Assembly (NCBI RefSeq): GCF_018687715.1
Contig: NC_056758.1
Span: forward strand, 8,454,501 to 8,518,500
Origin: Carya illinoinensis
Lineage: Eukaryota; Streptophyta; Magnoliopsida; Fagales; Juglandaceae
Length of the DNA: 64,000 nucleotides
Direction: 5' to 3'
The translations under genes were made by a program, and so were the position numbers. The notes under the pieces were generated by a model. The model was given only the letters and a program-made list of their open reading frames with translations, was not told where the DNA came from and did no database searches. Each line of letters starts with the position of its first letter. The first letter of the stretch is position 1. This document shows positions 22,985 through 34,874 of this stretch, piece by piece.

Positions 22985-24370
22985 TTTTTTTTAAATAAGT
23001 TGTTTACCATGTACACAATGTAACAGCAGATGGAAGAATTTAATTTCGATAATCATTTCAATAATATATTATTATTTGTTAAATAAAACTATATTAACAT
23101 ATTAGAATTTAATTTGTTAATATTTATTTATTAAAATTTTATGAACATTTGTCATATTATCTAAACAAAACTGATCATATAATTAGCATAGAATTTTTAC
23201 GATCAAAAGCAAGATTCATATACTAAATGAAAAAATTTAAATAAACCATGTGCTAGTAGCTAGGTCCACAGACATGTAACAATGTATTTTTTCCTGACTT
23301 AAAAAAAAATAAAACAGGAGATAATATATGTTGGACATATATGATAATATATTATTAAAAACCAACATGAAATTTATATTTGATTTAAATGAGAAATGTA
23401 ATAAACTTTTTTAGATAAGTTGTTTACTATGTATACAATGCAACAACAAATGGTAGAATTAAACATGTACCCAAAACAATTAGGGACGAAGCCCAATTCT
23501 TCAGTACCTAATTTCGACCCAAGCCCCAATTATAAATTGTAAAAGTTTTCAAATATTGTTACTAAATTTGGACTAATTATTAAAGTAGAAATTAAAGGAA
23601 ATAAAACACTGCAAAAATAAATATAAAAAAAAGGTAAGATTTAATTTTCTTACTACAAATTTATGAACAATTATCATATTAATTTTAAAAAAATTTGAAC
23701 AGACTATATGCTAATAGTTAAGTTCAAAATTATTTATAAGATTATTTATTTCTTACATACGAAGAAAGAAAAAGAAAAAAAAAAAAAAAAAAAAAAAAAG
23801 CCGAAGCCTTCTTTGCCAATTTCCTATGAAAGACCCAGTCTAGCCTAGCCCACTCCAAGTTATGTATATCTCACATATCAAGCAAATTTTTTAATTAAAT
23901 TAAGCTAATAGCCCAGCTCACTGCAACGCGATACGACACCATTAAGTCATCGAGAAATCATAGTATAAAATTTTTATGATCAGAAGTGAGAGTTGTGTAA
24001 TATTCAAATTAATACTGTTACAAATTTTTTTTCTTAATAATTTTAATATAATTTTTTATGAATTTGGAGTTGAAATTTCAAAATTATCTGTAATAGGGTC
24101 TAATGTGTATATATATATATTTAAATCACCAAGTATTTTTTTATTTCCCCATAGGACACTAACAAATTCAAAATTTTTTTAAAAATTATTATTAATTTTG
24201 GAATAAATATTAGAGCATAAATTTTTAAAAATAAAGTTTTACAATAATGTAAATTTGATTTTTTTCAATATTTTAAATTCTTAATATAAATTTATGTACA
24301 ATTTAAATACAAAGTGAAAAAATTTAAATAAACTGTGTGCCAGTAGTTAGATCTACAAACATGTAATAAT

Positions 24371-24375
<5 letters not shown>
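22985..24375. repeat. Diverged direct-repeat modules
   Basis: Three related blocks share GTTGTTTACYATGTAYACAA (about 23000 and 23420), AAAAAATTTAAATAAAC followed by a TGTGCYAGTAGYTAG motif (about 23232 and 24315), and GATCARAAGYRAGA (about 23201 and 23980). The blocks lie about 400-1100 bp apart and are AT-rich with no gene. Confidence 0.6.
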
Positions 24376-24406
<31 letters not shown>

Positions 24407-24420
24407 GAAAAGAAAAATCC

Positions 24421-24602
24421 GGCCTAATGCTAGGCCCAAACTCAGCAACAAAGCCCAGCCCAAAACTTCAAAATGATACTGTTTTCAAAACAAGAACCCT
24501 CAACCCACCCCATTTCTAACCCTAAAAGGGTGCCGTTTTATTAAAAAAAAAACCCTAACCATACCCGATACTATAATTTATAAATCCATCTTTTTTCTTC
24601 TA

Positions 24603-24633
<31 letters not shown>

Positions 24634-24720
24634 CCTTCATTCGGCCCTGAGAATCCCAAGAAGCCCTCACAGAAATCTCTCTTTCTCTCTCTCTGTTACT
24701 TGCTCACATTCTCTACAACA
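24421..24720 (+). promoter_or_regulatory. Housekeeping-type promoter-like segment in the Helitron
   Basis: Contains GGCCCAAA, AGCCCAGCCCAAA, two telo-box-like AACCCTAA motifs (about 24519 and 24551) and then a (CT)n 5'-UTR-like tract (24600-24690). This combination is typical of plant ribosomal or translation gene promoters. No coding sequence follows, so it is probably a captured 5' fragment. Confidence 0.45.
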
Positions 24721-24889
24721 TTTTTTTACCTTATTTGTGTTTCTCCATGCTTCTCCTCGATTTTTTCTCTCTCCCCATGACTTCGTCTCTCCCTCGTCTT
24801 TCTCTCTTCCTTTCTCTGTTACCTACATTCTCGGCAACAATTTTTTTAACCTTATTTCTGTGTTTTCTCGATGTTTCCCTCCATTTTTT

Positions 24890-25248
24890 TTTCTTTGATG
24901 TGGATCTTGGTGCTTGATTGTGTTGTTTTTGGATTTGGTGAAAATCTTCAGAAAGGTAGGTTTTTTTTAATCTTGATTTCTATTTTCTTGCATGTAGACA
25001 TTGGTGTTCGATTTCTATTGTTCATGGATTTGGTAAAAATCTTTGGAAAGCTAGGGGTTTTTTTAATCTAGATTTCTATTTTCCTACATATAGACGTTGG
25101 TGTTCAATTTCTGTTGTTCATGGATTTGCTAACATTTTTTAGAAAGCTAGGGTTTTTTTCAATGTCGTGTTTTAATTTCGTGGATGTAGATGTCGGTCTT
25201 GCATCTGTGTTCTTGGATTCGCAAAAAATCTTCACAAAGCTAGGGTTT
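24890..25248 (+). repeat. Tandem repeat, about 4 copies of a 90-110-bp unit
   Basis: Each imperfect copy runs from TTGGTGTTCGATTTCTRTTG through GATTTGGTAAAAATCTT to AAAGCTAGGGTTTTTT. The last copy ends in a 24-base C run. Confidence 0.75.
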
Positions 25249-25272
25249 CCCCCCCCCCCCCCCCCCCCCCCC
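25249..25272 (+). repeat. Poly(C) run of 24
   Basis: Uninterrupted run of 24 C after CTAGGGTTT. It is rare in plant DNA and may be prone to length error or sequencing error. Confidence 0.9.
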
Positions 25273-25768
25273 TCTCATTGAAGGAACACCATGGCTGTTG
25301 GTTAATTCTTCTTCTTCTTTTTTTCTTTTTTTTTTTCACTTTTGTTTGTTGGATTCTTCTCCATTTTTTCTTTGTTGGATGTAAATGTGGTGTTCGATTT
25401 GTATTTGTCCAAATGGAGTTTCTTTTTTTGGGTTTTTGAATGTGAAGATGTAGGAGTTTTATTTTCTCCAAACGGGTTTTCTTTTTTGGGTTTCTCGGTT
25501 GCATGTCTAAATTGTTGTTCTTCTGAGTGTGTGTGTGTGTGTTTTTTTTTTATGTTCATTATCTTTGTTTTCTGTCGATAGGGTCTAAATGTGAAGAGGA
25601 GCCTGTGCAAATTTTGAAAGCATTTTTATCAATTATATGTTGTTTACTGCAATCCATGAGTTGGGCTTGGACTTGGCAACAATATGATGTCTTTTTTTAA
25701 AAAATTGGCAGTGTGTTAAATGCAGTTCCATTACATAGGTTTTGTTTTTGTGCTTGAAAAATATATAG

Positions 25769-27043
25769 TATTGCCTAGATGACTAATATAAGAGGGGGGT
25801 GAATTGTGTTGTATTTAAAAATTAATATTTATAAATCAAATACACAATATAAAATATAAACAAAGTACGAAGCAACAATAAATATAAAAAGTAAGGGTAA
25901 AAGAAAATCAAACTCAGTATGTTAACGAGATTCGGCTTCATTGCCTACGTCCTCGCCTTAAGTTATTCCTTGAGAATTTCCAAATTCACTATTCAACCTC
26001 CTTCAGGTAAAGATAGAAACCTATTAAATCTTTGAACAATACTGTTACAAAGGATCCGTATAGAACACCCTCTATACTTGCAATCACCTTACACATGATG
26101 ATTCAACTATTCATTGTATAGAATATTTTCTACACGCACAAGGGTTATATACACATTTTTACTGATACAAGAGTTGATAATGAATAGGTTATTAGAGAAC
26201 CCTCATCAATAAGTGAAATAATAACATTACAACGCAAATTGTATCTTTTTCAAAATGAATAAGGATTAAGGCTCAATGTTTAATGAAGAGAAAATGAAAG
26301 TTTTGAATGAATGTTGTATGTTCTTAGTGTTGTGAATATGAAGCTCTCAAATGATCTATTTATAGGCATATGAGATTTCATATTCAAATTTAAAAAGATT
26401 CACATGTCAAAAACAACATTATTACATTATTCACTTTTTCAAAATATTGAAATAAAAGTTTATTCTTTTTCATTTGTCAAAGATAATATCATTCACTTTT
26501 CAAAAATTTCAAACCTAGTTTTTTTACTTTTCGCATATGATAAAAGGAGTACTATTTATTTTTCGAAAATTTTAAACAAAATCATTTGCTTTTTGCACAA
26601 ATCAAAAAGAGCATAAATCACTTTTGAAAATTTAGATAAAGCATGCGCATGTGAAAGATGACAATCAATCATTTTTAATATTTTTAAATTTTCAAACAAA
26701 ATCATATACTTTTTGCATAAGTCAAGAAGAGCATCAATCACTTTTGAAAGTATTCAAATAAAGCATGCATATATGAAATATATATTTTAATGTTTTATGA
26801 TAAAATATTAATTTTGAGCCTTAATCATAATTTTGAATTTTTTCAAGAGATGTACAAAATTACTCAATGAGTTTTAATGTGAACTTGTTCTATTCTTACT
26901 AATGTTTGGTTCCTTGATGTGCTTGACTCCATTGTGTAGGCAACTTGAGCTTGAAATTTCTTTATTTTTTGAATTCATTTATTATCATTAAAATCCATGT
27001 GTAGATATATAATTACACGAAACTTAAAATCTTGAGTTCAACA
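25769..27043 (-). repeat. Solo LTR, family A, copy 1 (1275 bp)
   Basis: Flanked by the duplication TATAG at 25764-25768 and 27044-27048. Read on the minus strand it starts TGTTGAACTCAAGATTTTAA and ends TCATCTAGGCAATA. The terminal CA has become TA. It contains the conserved block GTTAACGAGATTCGGC near 25923 (plus strand) and AT-rich short repeats. It is homologous, in opposite orientation, to the copy at 35134-36522. No internal region remains, so it arose by LTR-LTR recombination. Confidence 0.88.
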
Positions 27044-27048
27044 TATAG

Positions 27049-27904
27049 ATTTCTAGTTGATAAGCTATAAATGTTGCAATGGTTTTTTGCACATCCTATT
27101 GTTCGCTGCTGATCGATGCAAATCCAGATGATCCTCTAGTGCAATCGTTTACTTGAAGAGGAAAATTATGAAGACCACCGATAATTTCTCTACTCTCTCG
27201 TCATCGATGACCCATTCCCTGATTTTGATTTTCAAATTATTTTCCTATGCAAAGTTGGGGATGGTCCAAAGTTGCCTTCTGGTATGGCGTGCTCAGGTCT
27301 CCTTTAAGTGTTTTGCTGTGTTTGCCATCTAATGCCTAGCCGTGCATAGAGGCTCTGCATTTGTTTTCTTGGTTTGACAACCCAGAGCAAGACTCCGTCT
27401 CTTGTGAATTTGGTGTGCATCGTGGTTGGCTGTGGGGCTTCTATGGAGGTGCTATAAAGGTGGTGCAATCAACACTGAAATGAGAGGAAGGAGAGGCACA
27501 AACTGAGAGCATAGGAGCAGAGGAAGACGATAGAATTTGAGAGAGCAGATGATGATAGTTATAGAGTAGACATGTGATTTGGACAAAATACGAAGACGGT
27601 GGAATTGATAAATCTCCAGAAAGTGAGTGAGGCAGTGAAGCAAAGAGGATTTACACAAAATATAAGGTGGTGGTAGTGTTTTATTAGAAGACATTGAGAA
27701 GCAGTGGAAGTATTTGGTCTTCAAGAAAGTGGTAAATGAAAGAGGATTTAGACGAATGACGAAAGTGGTAGAAGTAGGACGTGGAAGCGGTGAAAAAGAA
27801 AATGTGAATAAATGAGCAAAAGCGTAAATACACAATAAAAATACAAGATTAACAAGGGAAGCGGCGGACACCTGCCTCCTTATTGCCGCTTATTAGTATA
27901 TAGA
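27049..27904 (-). other. Helitron 5' region, no gene recognised
   Basis: A minus-strand open frame at 27452-27871 (139 residues) lies here but has no family signature and is rich in Leu, Phe and Ser. The rest resembles non-coding or heavily decayed sequence. Confidence 0.35.
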
Positions 27905-27906
27905 TA

Positions 27907-28054
27907 GGAAAATTCTATGTGCAGTTATTTTTGCGGACTCTTTTGTGCACTTCAGTGATATGATTGGTTGTGTATTAAAAAAAATTAATCTAACCAATCA
28001 TATCAGTGGAGTGCGCAGGGAGTGCGCAAAAATGTCTGTACGTAGCATTACTCA
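27907..28054. mobile_element. MITE (148 bp) inserted at the Helitron end
   Basis: Almost entirely an inverted repeat. The left arm (GCGGACTC to TGATATGATTGGTT) and the right arm (TGATATGATTGGTT reversed to GCGCACTC) pair over about 60 bp around a short AT loop. It is flanked by TATAGATA at 27899-27906 and 28055-28062. The 8-bp duplication suggests a hAT-type MITE. Confidence 0.88.
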
Positions 28055-28062
28055 TATAGATA

Positions 28063-30986
28063 TATTCCTAACTGCAACAAACCCTTCGGTATATGCAACT
28101 AATTTATTTGAAAGGACATCAAAGGCAACACTAAAGACTTGAAATGCAGAGAAGCCCTCTCCAATTTCACAGAATTCCCTAATTGCTGCAACAATGAGCA
28201 AACACTTGCCGCATATGCGACTAAGAAAAGAGGAGCAAAACCAGCAAAAGAGTTTTCCTTACATTGTCATTAGAGTGGTGGTCGTTCGTTAAGTGCTTCT
28301 CATTTGGAAAAAGTGAAAGGTCGAGATTTTTGTTGTTGCATGATGCATGTGTGGCCGAAAGGAAGAATAGATTCACTGTGTTGGTAAGGACAGGAGCATG
28401 GAATGCGTCAGCCATCAATCTGGTAAAGGCATCTAATTTAGGTCCATGAAAAAGCCGTAATTGGAGTTACTCCTCAGATTCCCCCACAGGAGTCGAAAGG
28501 GGGAAAAAAAGTACTAAAAAGAAAAAAAAAAAATCTTTTCCCGAACATCCTTGTATTGAACTCAGTAGAAAATATTCATCTCCTCAGAAGTGAGACCGCA
28601 CATAGACATGCTTTTGAATGGATTTCATTTTTAATTCAACACTAATGCGAGTTATTTATATTTTACTCTGCAAAAATAATAGCTGGCAGTGGCCATCCAT
28701 GTGAAAGAGGATAAATGGGCATGCAACCTTGATTTACTCCAACTGTAGCTTTACCATTGAGCCATGCGAAGCTCTGTCAGTGCCATCGGACGATACAACA
28801 AAAGAAACAAACAATAACAAAGAAGACAGACAGACGATGAAATTACCTTATTAACGAGATTGAACTTGAAAGGTCATGGCCCATTGCAATTTGATTCATT
28901 GTCCTATTATCTGCTTTAGGCCGTATACAATAATTGCAGCATGCTTCTTCTGTTACCCTATCTTGATTTTGATTGGGGGGTCATCCTCCACTTTACCCTC
29001 CACCGGAAAATTCTTTACCCTTTGACAGTTTTTATTCATTTATTTATACATTTCTAGCCTTTTTATGTGAGTCTTGTGAAAAATTCATTGATTGCAAGTC
29101 TATCTAAAACACTAAATTTTAAAATTCATTGAACATAAATAAATAAAATTCAAGCTAAACTAGGAAAAAAAAAAAAAAAAACAAAAACAAAAACAAAAGG
29201 AGATTTCATATCGTAACTCAAGGATGTAAAGGTCAAAACCATTTTGTAACCCAAAAAATATGAGTCGAAATTACAATTAAAACTCTCCTATATCACTTAC
29301 AGAAACTAATTGAGCCTATTTTAACAAGTAAAAATCTAATTGTAAGTACAATTACGTATTAATATGTGCATCAATCTAATGTGATTGATTAAAAAGTAGA
29401 TTTTATTAAAAATATTGTTAATTTAAATTTTAAATATGAAGAAATTAATATTAGTACGCATATTAATATGTAACTTTGATTATACGTAACAAAACTCTTT
29501 TAACAATCAGAACAATTATACTTTTTGCTAAACTTGTGGGTGATTGTAGAGAGATTATTATAATTTTTTTAAATTTTTATGTAAAATATAATAAATAAAT
29601 TCATATTTTTTCAAATTTTAAATATTAAAAAATTATATTCTAACAATATTTTATTTAACTTCCAATTTTTATCTTATCTCATTGGAGATCTTACTTTTTA
29701 TATTTTTTCCCCTACATTTTCTGATGTCAAGATATTGTGAAGACGTAATTTGTTTTAGAAATGCCTTTTTTAATCAAATCATTGTTGGTTATGGTAGTTG
29801 GTTGGCTTCAAAGGCTTCAAAATTCAAAGTTCGTTAGCACTAACTAACAGATGTGCATATAGCAACCAACAAACTCTTTTACTTTAGAATGGATATCCAT
29901 AGTAACCAATGCATCATAGTGCTAATTGAAAAGAAGAATAGTGCTATTCCATTTTAAATAATTTTATATATTGATTATTTAAATAATATTTATACCACTT
30001 AAAAATAATACTATTTATTCATCTTAGAGGTATAAACAAGTTGAGTCAAATTCTAAAAGCGTGATACATTGAGTAGAAACTAAAATATCTAAACAATAAT
30101 CGGAGAAAATCAAAATTATAGTATACTCTAAAGCAATGAATTGACCTAAAAACTCATCATGTATCAGTTCTATGTATCAATAAACTTTTCAAGTGATATA
30201 AACTAGAAGATTATTGTTACATATAGTTGTGAAGTGTGTAAATATTATACAGTCGTTTTGAAAAAAAAATGATGTTTACTATTAAAAAATTAATTTTTTT
30301 CATATAATTCCTATATTTATTTAATTTTTTAAAATAATTATAAGATATTTACACACTCACAATTCTAAATATAAACAGTTCAACATGCTAGGTGAGATGC
30401 ATTTTATCAATTCTAATATCCCCTTAAATGATTGATAGATGAGTGAAAAAGAAGGTATAATTTTTTAATGATTAAATATTATATTAAAGAACAACAAATA
30501 ATACCTTTTAAATAGTAAATAACATTTGTAGGTTAACAATTTAGATCAATAGTTAAAAAAAAAAAAAATTAGATCAATAGTTGCTTTTATTTATTTATTT
30601 TAAAGATCAATAGTTAGTTAACATATGTACATACACACCAATTCAGCACACGTCACCATAGATCAAGTAAAGGTGTCGCTACGGAAACAAAGACACTCAG
30701 AAACTGGAACACCCCCTCTACCCTCAACACTAACGTCCAAACCCAATTGCCATATAAAAATGCTTAAGACAAAGGGCTCTGACATGTGAGTGCGCCCCTT
30801 AAACCACTCACAAACCCAGAACAAATAAAGCAAACATCTTTCATTCCGACCTCCATAACCAACGGCCATGATTAACTGGGTGTCTTCCCTCTCTCCTCTC
30901 TCTCTCTGTAATCTCTAGCCCACATCAGATAATCTAAATTCCCACAAATTCCTCCCAGAAGAGTAAAAAACAGTGAAGATTTGCAA
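28063..30986. other. Intergenic region upstream of the first LRR gene
   Basis: AT-rich with no gene supported. It contains a MITE-like inverted repeat at 30214-30377 and an AT-rich MITE-like block near 29540-29720. A pyrimidine-rich CTCTCTCT tract at about 30888-30908 lies in the presumed 5' UTR of the LRR gene. Confidence 0.45.
30214..30377. mobile_element. MITE-like inverted repeat
   Basis: The left end TTGTGAAGTGTGTAAATATT and the right end (reverse complement TTGTGAGTGTGTAAATATC) form imperfect inverted termini of about 33 bp around a short AT-rich core. No clear duplication was seen. Confidence 0.65.
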
Positions 30987-32258
30987 ATGGGTTTTCCCAA
31001 ATTCTCTGTTTCTTCCGTGTTTCTGATGGTTGTGGTTATGGGTCTGTCTTCTGGTGCAGAATCAAAGACGTTTTGGGAGGACATTGAGGTTTTGAAGGAG
31101 CTGAAGAACGGGCTTGAGCCCCGCTCAGTGAGTCCAGGCTCATGCGTCAGCTCTTGGGACTTCACCGTTGATCCCTGCGATAACCTCTTCAGCGACCGCT
31201 TCACCTGCGGCTTCAGGTGCGACCTCGTCGTCTCGGGAACGAGCCGAGTCACGGAGATCGGTCTTGACCAGGCGGGTTACAACGGTTCTCTCTCGTCTAC
31301 TTCTTGGAATCTCCAGTACTTGGAATCCCTTGACCTCTCCGGAAACTTCTTCTCCGGTCCGATTTCTAGCTCGCTCGCTAACCTGACTAGGCTGCGCCGC
31401 TTGGGTCTGTCGAGAAACTCTCTCTCCGGCGAGATACCTACCTCGATTGGCTCACTCTCTGAGCTCGAGGAGCTTTATCTCGATAACAACAATCTCCAGG
31501 GAACAATCCCGGCGAGTATGAACAACTTGGTGAACTTGAAACGGCTCGAGCTTCAATCAAACAAGCTCGCTGGAGTGTTTCCCGAGTTGGGTTCTTTGAA
31601 AAACCTTTACTTCTTGGACGCCAGCGACAATGCCATCTCCGGCAAAATCGCGGGGGCGTTTCCGGCTTCCTTGATTCAAATATTGATGAGAGACAACGTC
31701 TTAGAAGGAACAATGGCCCCTGCCAGTTTCAGAAACTTGGACTATCTGCAAGTACTCGATCTGAGTCACAACCGTCTCAGTGGCTCCGTTCCAGCGCTTC
31801 TTTTCGACGCCCTTCCATCTCTGCAGCAACTCGCGCTCTCATTCAACCACTTCTCCTCCATACAAGTCCCAGCGTCCATGGCCACCCAAAGCGAGCTCAT
31901 AGCCATTGATCTCAGCAACAATGAGCTCCACGGCTTTCTACCCTTGTTCATGTCCTTGATGCCAAGGCTCTCCGCTTTGTCGCTCGAGAACAACAAGCTC
32001 ACGGGCATGATACCAACTCAGTACGCCTTCAAAGCCGTCATGCCCGGACCCGGAATCTCACCTTTCGAGAGGCTCTTGCTCGGTGGGAACTACTTGTTCG
32101 GAGCCATACCGGACCCTCTAATGGGTCTCAAACCGGGTTCTATAAACATGAGGCTGGTGGACAACTGTTTGATAAGGTGTCCGGCCATTTTCTTTTTCTG
32201 TCTGGGTGGCCAGAAATCTTTGGCCGAGTGTAAGAGCTTCAGCCCTTTAATTCCTTGA
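30987..32258 (+). CDS. Secreted leucine-rich-repeat protein, kinase-less
   Basis: Intronless gene for 423 residues. I take the ATG at 30987 (MGFPKFSVSS). A signal peptide covers about residues 1-25 (hydrophobic VFLMVVVMGLSSGA). The N-terminal cap, about 30-80, has FWEDIEVLKELKNGLEPRSV and a cysteine pair set (SCVSSWDF, DPCDN, FTCGFRCD). About ten plant-type LRRs (LxxLxLSxNxxxGxIP) follow, from residue 105 to 370. The C-terminus has a cysteine cap (NCLIRCPA, FFCLGG, AECK) and no transmembrane helix or kinase. This is the architecture of apoplastic LRR proteins related to receptor-like kinases. Ligand and partner are unknown. The frame is intact. Confidence 0.9.
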   Translation: MGFPKFSVSSVFLMVVVMGLSSGAESKTFWEDIEVLKELKNGLEPRSVSPGSCVSSWDFTVDPCDNLFSDRFTCGFRCDLVVSGTSRVTEIGLDQAGYNGSLSSTSWNLQYLESLDLSGNFFSGPISSSLANLTRLRRLGLSRNSLSGEIPTSIGSLSELEELYLDNNNLQGTIPASMNNLVNLKRLELQSNKLAGVFPELGSLKNLYFLDASDNAISGKIAGAFPASLIQILMRDNVLEGTMAPASFRNLDYLQVLDLSHNRLSGSVPALLFDALPSLQQLALSFNHFSSIQVPASMATQSELIAIDLSNNELHGFLPLFMSLMPRLSALSLENNKLTGMIPTQYAFKAVMPGPGISPFERLLLGGNYLFGAIPDPLMGLKPGSINMRLVDNCLIRCPAIFFFCLGGQKSLAECKSFSPLIP

Positions 32259-34874
32259 ACAGTGTGACTATATGTCTGTGACTCTGTATAATTGATGGTG
32301 TTATTAATTTGATCTGTATCTCTTATCTGGTTATGATTGCTTTCCACTTTCGGAACATTCATTTGATCTTGTGATTTACAGCATCCACGTTAGTTTTTTT
32401 AAATTATTTTTTATTTTTAAATTTAACTCATTTTATAAAAAATTGGCCCATATTAAATTAATCAATTTTTTTTCATCCCAAATATAAATTATAATAATTT
32501 TATCTTTTTCTTTAAAAATGAAAAGTCCTATTATAAGTTTTTATTAATTATTTATTAATTTAATCTTTATCTCTTATGTTATTTTCTTATATTTTAAGAT
32601 TATTATATTATAAATGTGACATAGATTGTATATATGAAATTTTTATTTATGTATATATGAGATTATTATGTTATATATTGTTAGATTGTAAAAATAAAAA
32701 TAAATATGATTGTTGGAAATTATTGAAGATTAAGAAAAGAAAATAAAAAAATAATAAAAAAATATAAATTTATTAAAAAATATAAATAATAATATTTAAT
32801 TATTTTTAAGAATGTGATAGCTAATATAATGTAAATGTTAAGTGTTGAGTGGTTAACTAAAAATTGATATATATTTTTCAAATTTTAAAGTTTAGAATAG
32901 TCAATTCAATGCCAATGGCTATAAATATCCTGCCAAGCTTTCTAAAACTAGGAATAGTTACACAATACTAAAAATTTTATTTTATTTTATCTTAATTTAT
33001 TATTATAAATTTTTTTAAATTTTTATATAAAATATAATAAATAATTTAATTTTTTTAAATTTTAATATAAAATTAATATTAAAAAATTATATTATAATAA
33101 TATTTTATTTTTTATTATTTAAAACATCTCACTTATAACCAAATAGAGCTTAACATGCATTGCAGCAATGCCTTAAGAAAAATAAATACATGTATACGTT
33201 AAAGAGAAATTCTACACATTATCTTACACCACATATTTTATATATTAAAATATTATTTTTTATTTTTTTATTTTTTATTTTATTTTATTCTTATTAAATT
33301 AATTAAATTATTCTATTTATTATTTACATACTATATATTTATTATAAAAAAATAAAAAAAATTAAAATAAATATAATATATGAAATGTGAAGATGATAAG
33401 AAGATTCTCTTTACGTTAAAATATATCTATAGATGCTGATTGAGTACGTAAAGTAGTGAGTAGTAATCGTGAAGAGGATGGCGACGGATGGCGAAGGTGT
33501 GGATAGAAGAAGGCTGGATTTTGGTTGTGTTTCCTCGATCGATCTGACAGATGAACGTTGTAGCCACGTGATTGTTTTTGTTTTTGTATTACAATTTAGA
33601 GAGAGTGGTACGCCCCACGAGGTCCCTTGAGTTTTATAATTTTATTTATCCTTTAATTGTACTTTTCAATTTGCAGAGTCTCCCGTGAAATATCATTGTA
33701 CTATAATGTAATGATGTTCAGTACTGAGAATATCTTCAAGGAGCTCGTAAATAGAAGACAAGACATAGATAAATTATTGTGGTAAAAAAGTTATTGCCAT
33801 GTCGTAACATGTCACGTCATCCCTGCCACGTGCGCTCGTAAATTGATAAGAAGATGATATTATTCATGTTATATTGATTAAATCATTCCTTATTTCTTTT
33901 CTCTGTTTTTTAATGTTTAAATTAATGATAACATAATAATTTTGTTGCGATGGGGGGTTTAAGCTTTAAACCATGACCTTTTAAAGGCTCACGATGAAGG
34001 GGAAGAGAAGAAAAAAGCCACTCTCGTAGCGCTGGCCAATGCCGGGGCGGGGGCGGGGTGCCCCCATCACAGCCCTCAACATCCGACAAAGCTCATTTTT
34101 GCTGAAGTTATTGCCTCATATAACGTACTTTTAGGCATATGATACAATTCAACACAATGAACATTTGAATGACACTAATATACTTTGTTTTATTGTACGA
34201 AATGGAACAATACTAATATACGCATTAATTCTTTAACAAAAAATGAAAACGGCAACCTCGTACTATTTTTTTCCCATACATAATTATTTGTAATGTGTTG
34301 CTCTTTTACTTCTAGGCTTGAGTGGCGTTAAATAGGATATTAAAAAAATAAAAAATTAATGTCAGAACTTTATAATTTGATAAGATGAATTTTACATTCG
34401 GTGAATTTTCTTACTAAGTAGTAGTATTATATGTAGTTATAATTTTATGCACAATATTATTATACATATTGAGTAAAATTCATTTTATCAGTTTCTTCTT
34501 TTTTAATTTAAATTTTAAATTTTATAATTTTTAACATATCAATAATCAATAGATCATGACGTATTCTTATGTGAGTAAAACTTGTAAGTGTAAATAGTAT
34601 TTTTCTTGCTTATAATTAGGACTCCTTGGTCCCACCTCTGCATGGGCAAGGCCCCAGCCTTGTCATCCATGGACGAGTGCCCCCGTCAAAATGTCAGGGG
34701 TGGATTAGTCATCCGTTAAGCTCGACAGCCAAAGTTACAAATTAGAAAAGAAAAACCAACAAAAAAATTATCAAACAAAATTCAATAAAAAAATCACTTA
34801 TTATATAATATAAAAAATTTGAGCATTTTAAATTACAAAACCATAAATGTATAGACCCATGATCGGTCAGCGGT
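32259..34874. other. Intergenic AT-rich DNA
   Basis: 3' flank of the LRR gene, then AT-rich sequence with a MITE at 33201-33412 and an AT-rich MITE-like block at about 32960-33150. A short GC-rich patch at 34040-34075 (GGGGCGGGGGCGGGG) stands out. No gene supported. Confidence 0.45.
33201..33412. mobile_element. MITE (212 bp)
   Basis: Ends AAAGAGAAATTC and GATTCTCTTT form inverted termini that extend imperfectly for about 45 bp. The flanks read ACGTT on both sides (33196-33200, 33413-33417). The core is AT-rich without coding sequence. Confidence 0.75.

Larger units (their letters stand above)
21705..27904 (-). mobile_element. Helitron with RPA-like fragment and nested solo LTR
   Basis: On the minus strand the element begins TCTATATACTAATAAG at 27904 (preceded by A) and ends CTCTTTTTCTAC at 21705 (followed by T), which fits insertion between A and T. 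A perfect 6-bp-stem hairpin ACGTGC-ATC-GCACGT lies at 21718-21732, nine bases before the terminal CTAC. Helitrons normally end CTRR, so the last base departs by one. Inside are an RPA-like OB-fold gene remnant, diverged direct repeats, promoter-like DNA, tandem repeats, a 24-C run and a solo LTR. No Rep/helicase was seen, so it is non-autonomous. Confidence 0.7.

Noticed and set aside
27452..27871. 139-residue minus-strand open frame at the Helitron 5' end
   Set aside because: No domain signature and Leu/Phe/Ser-rich composition typical of an antisense AT-rich frame.
34040..34075. GC-rich GGGGCGGGG patch as a promoter
   Set aside because: Isolated, with no gene downstream on either strand.
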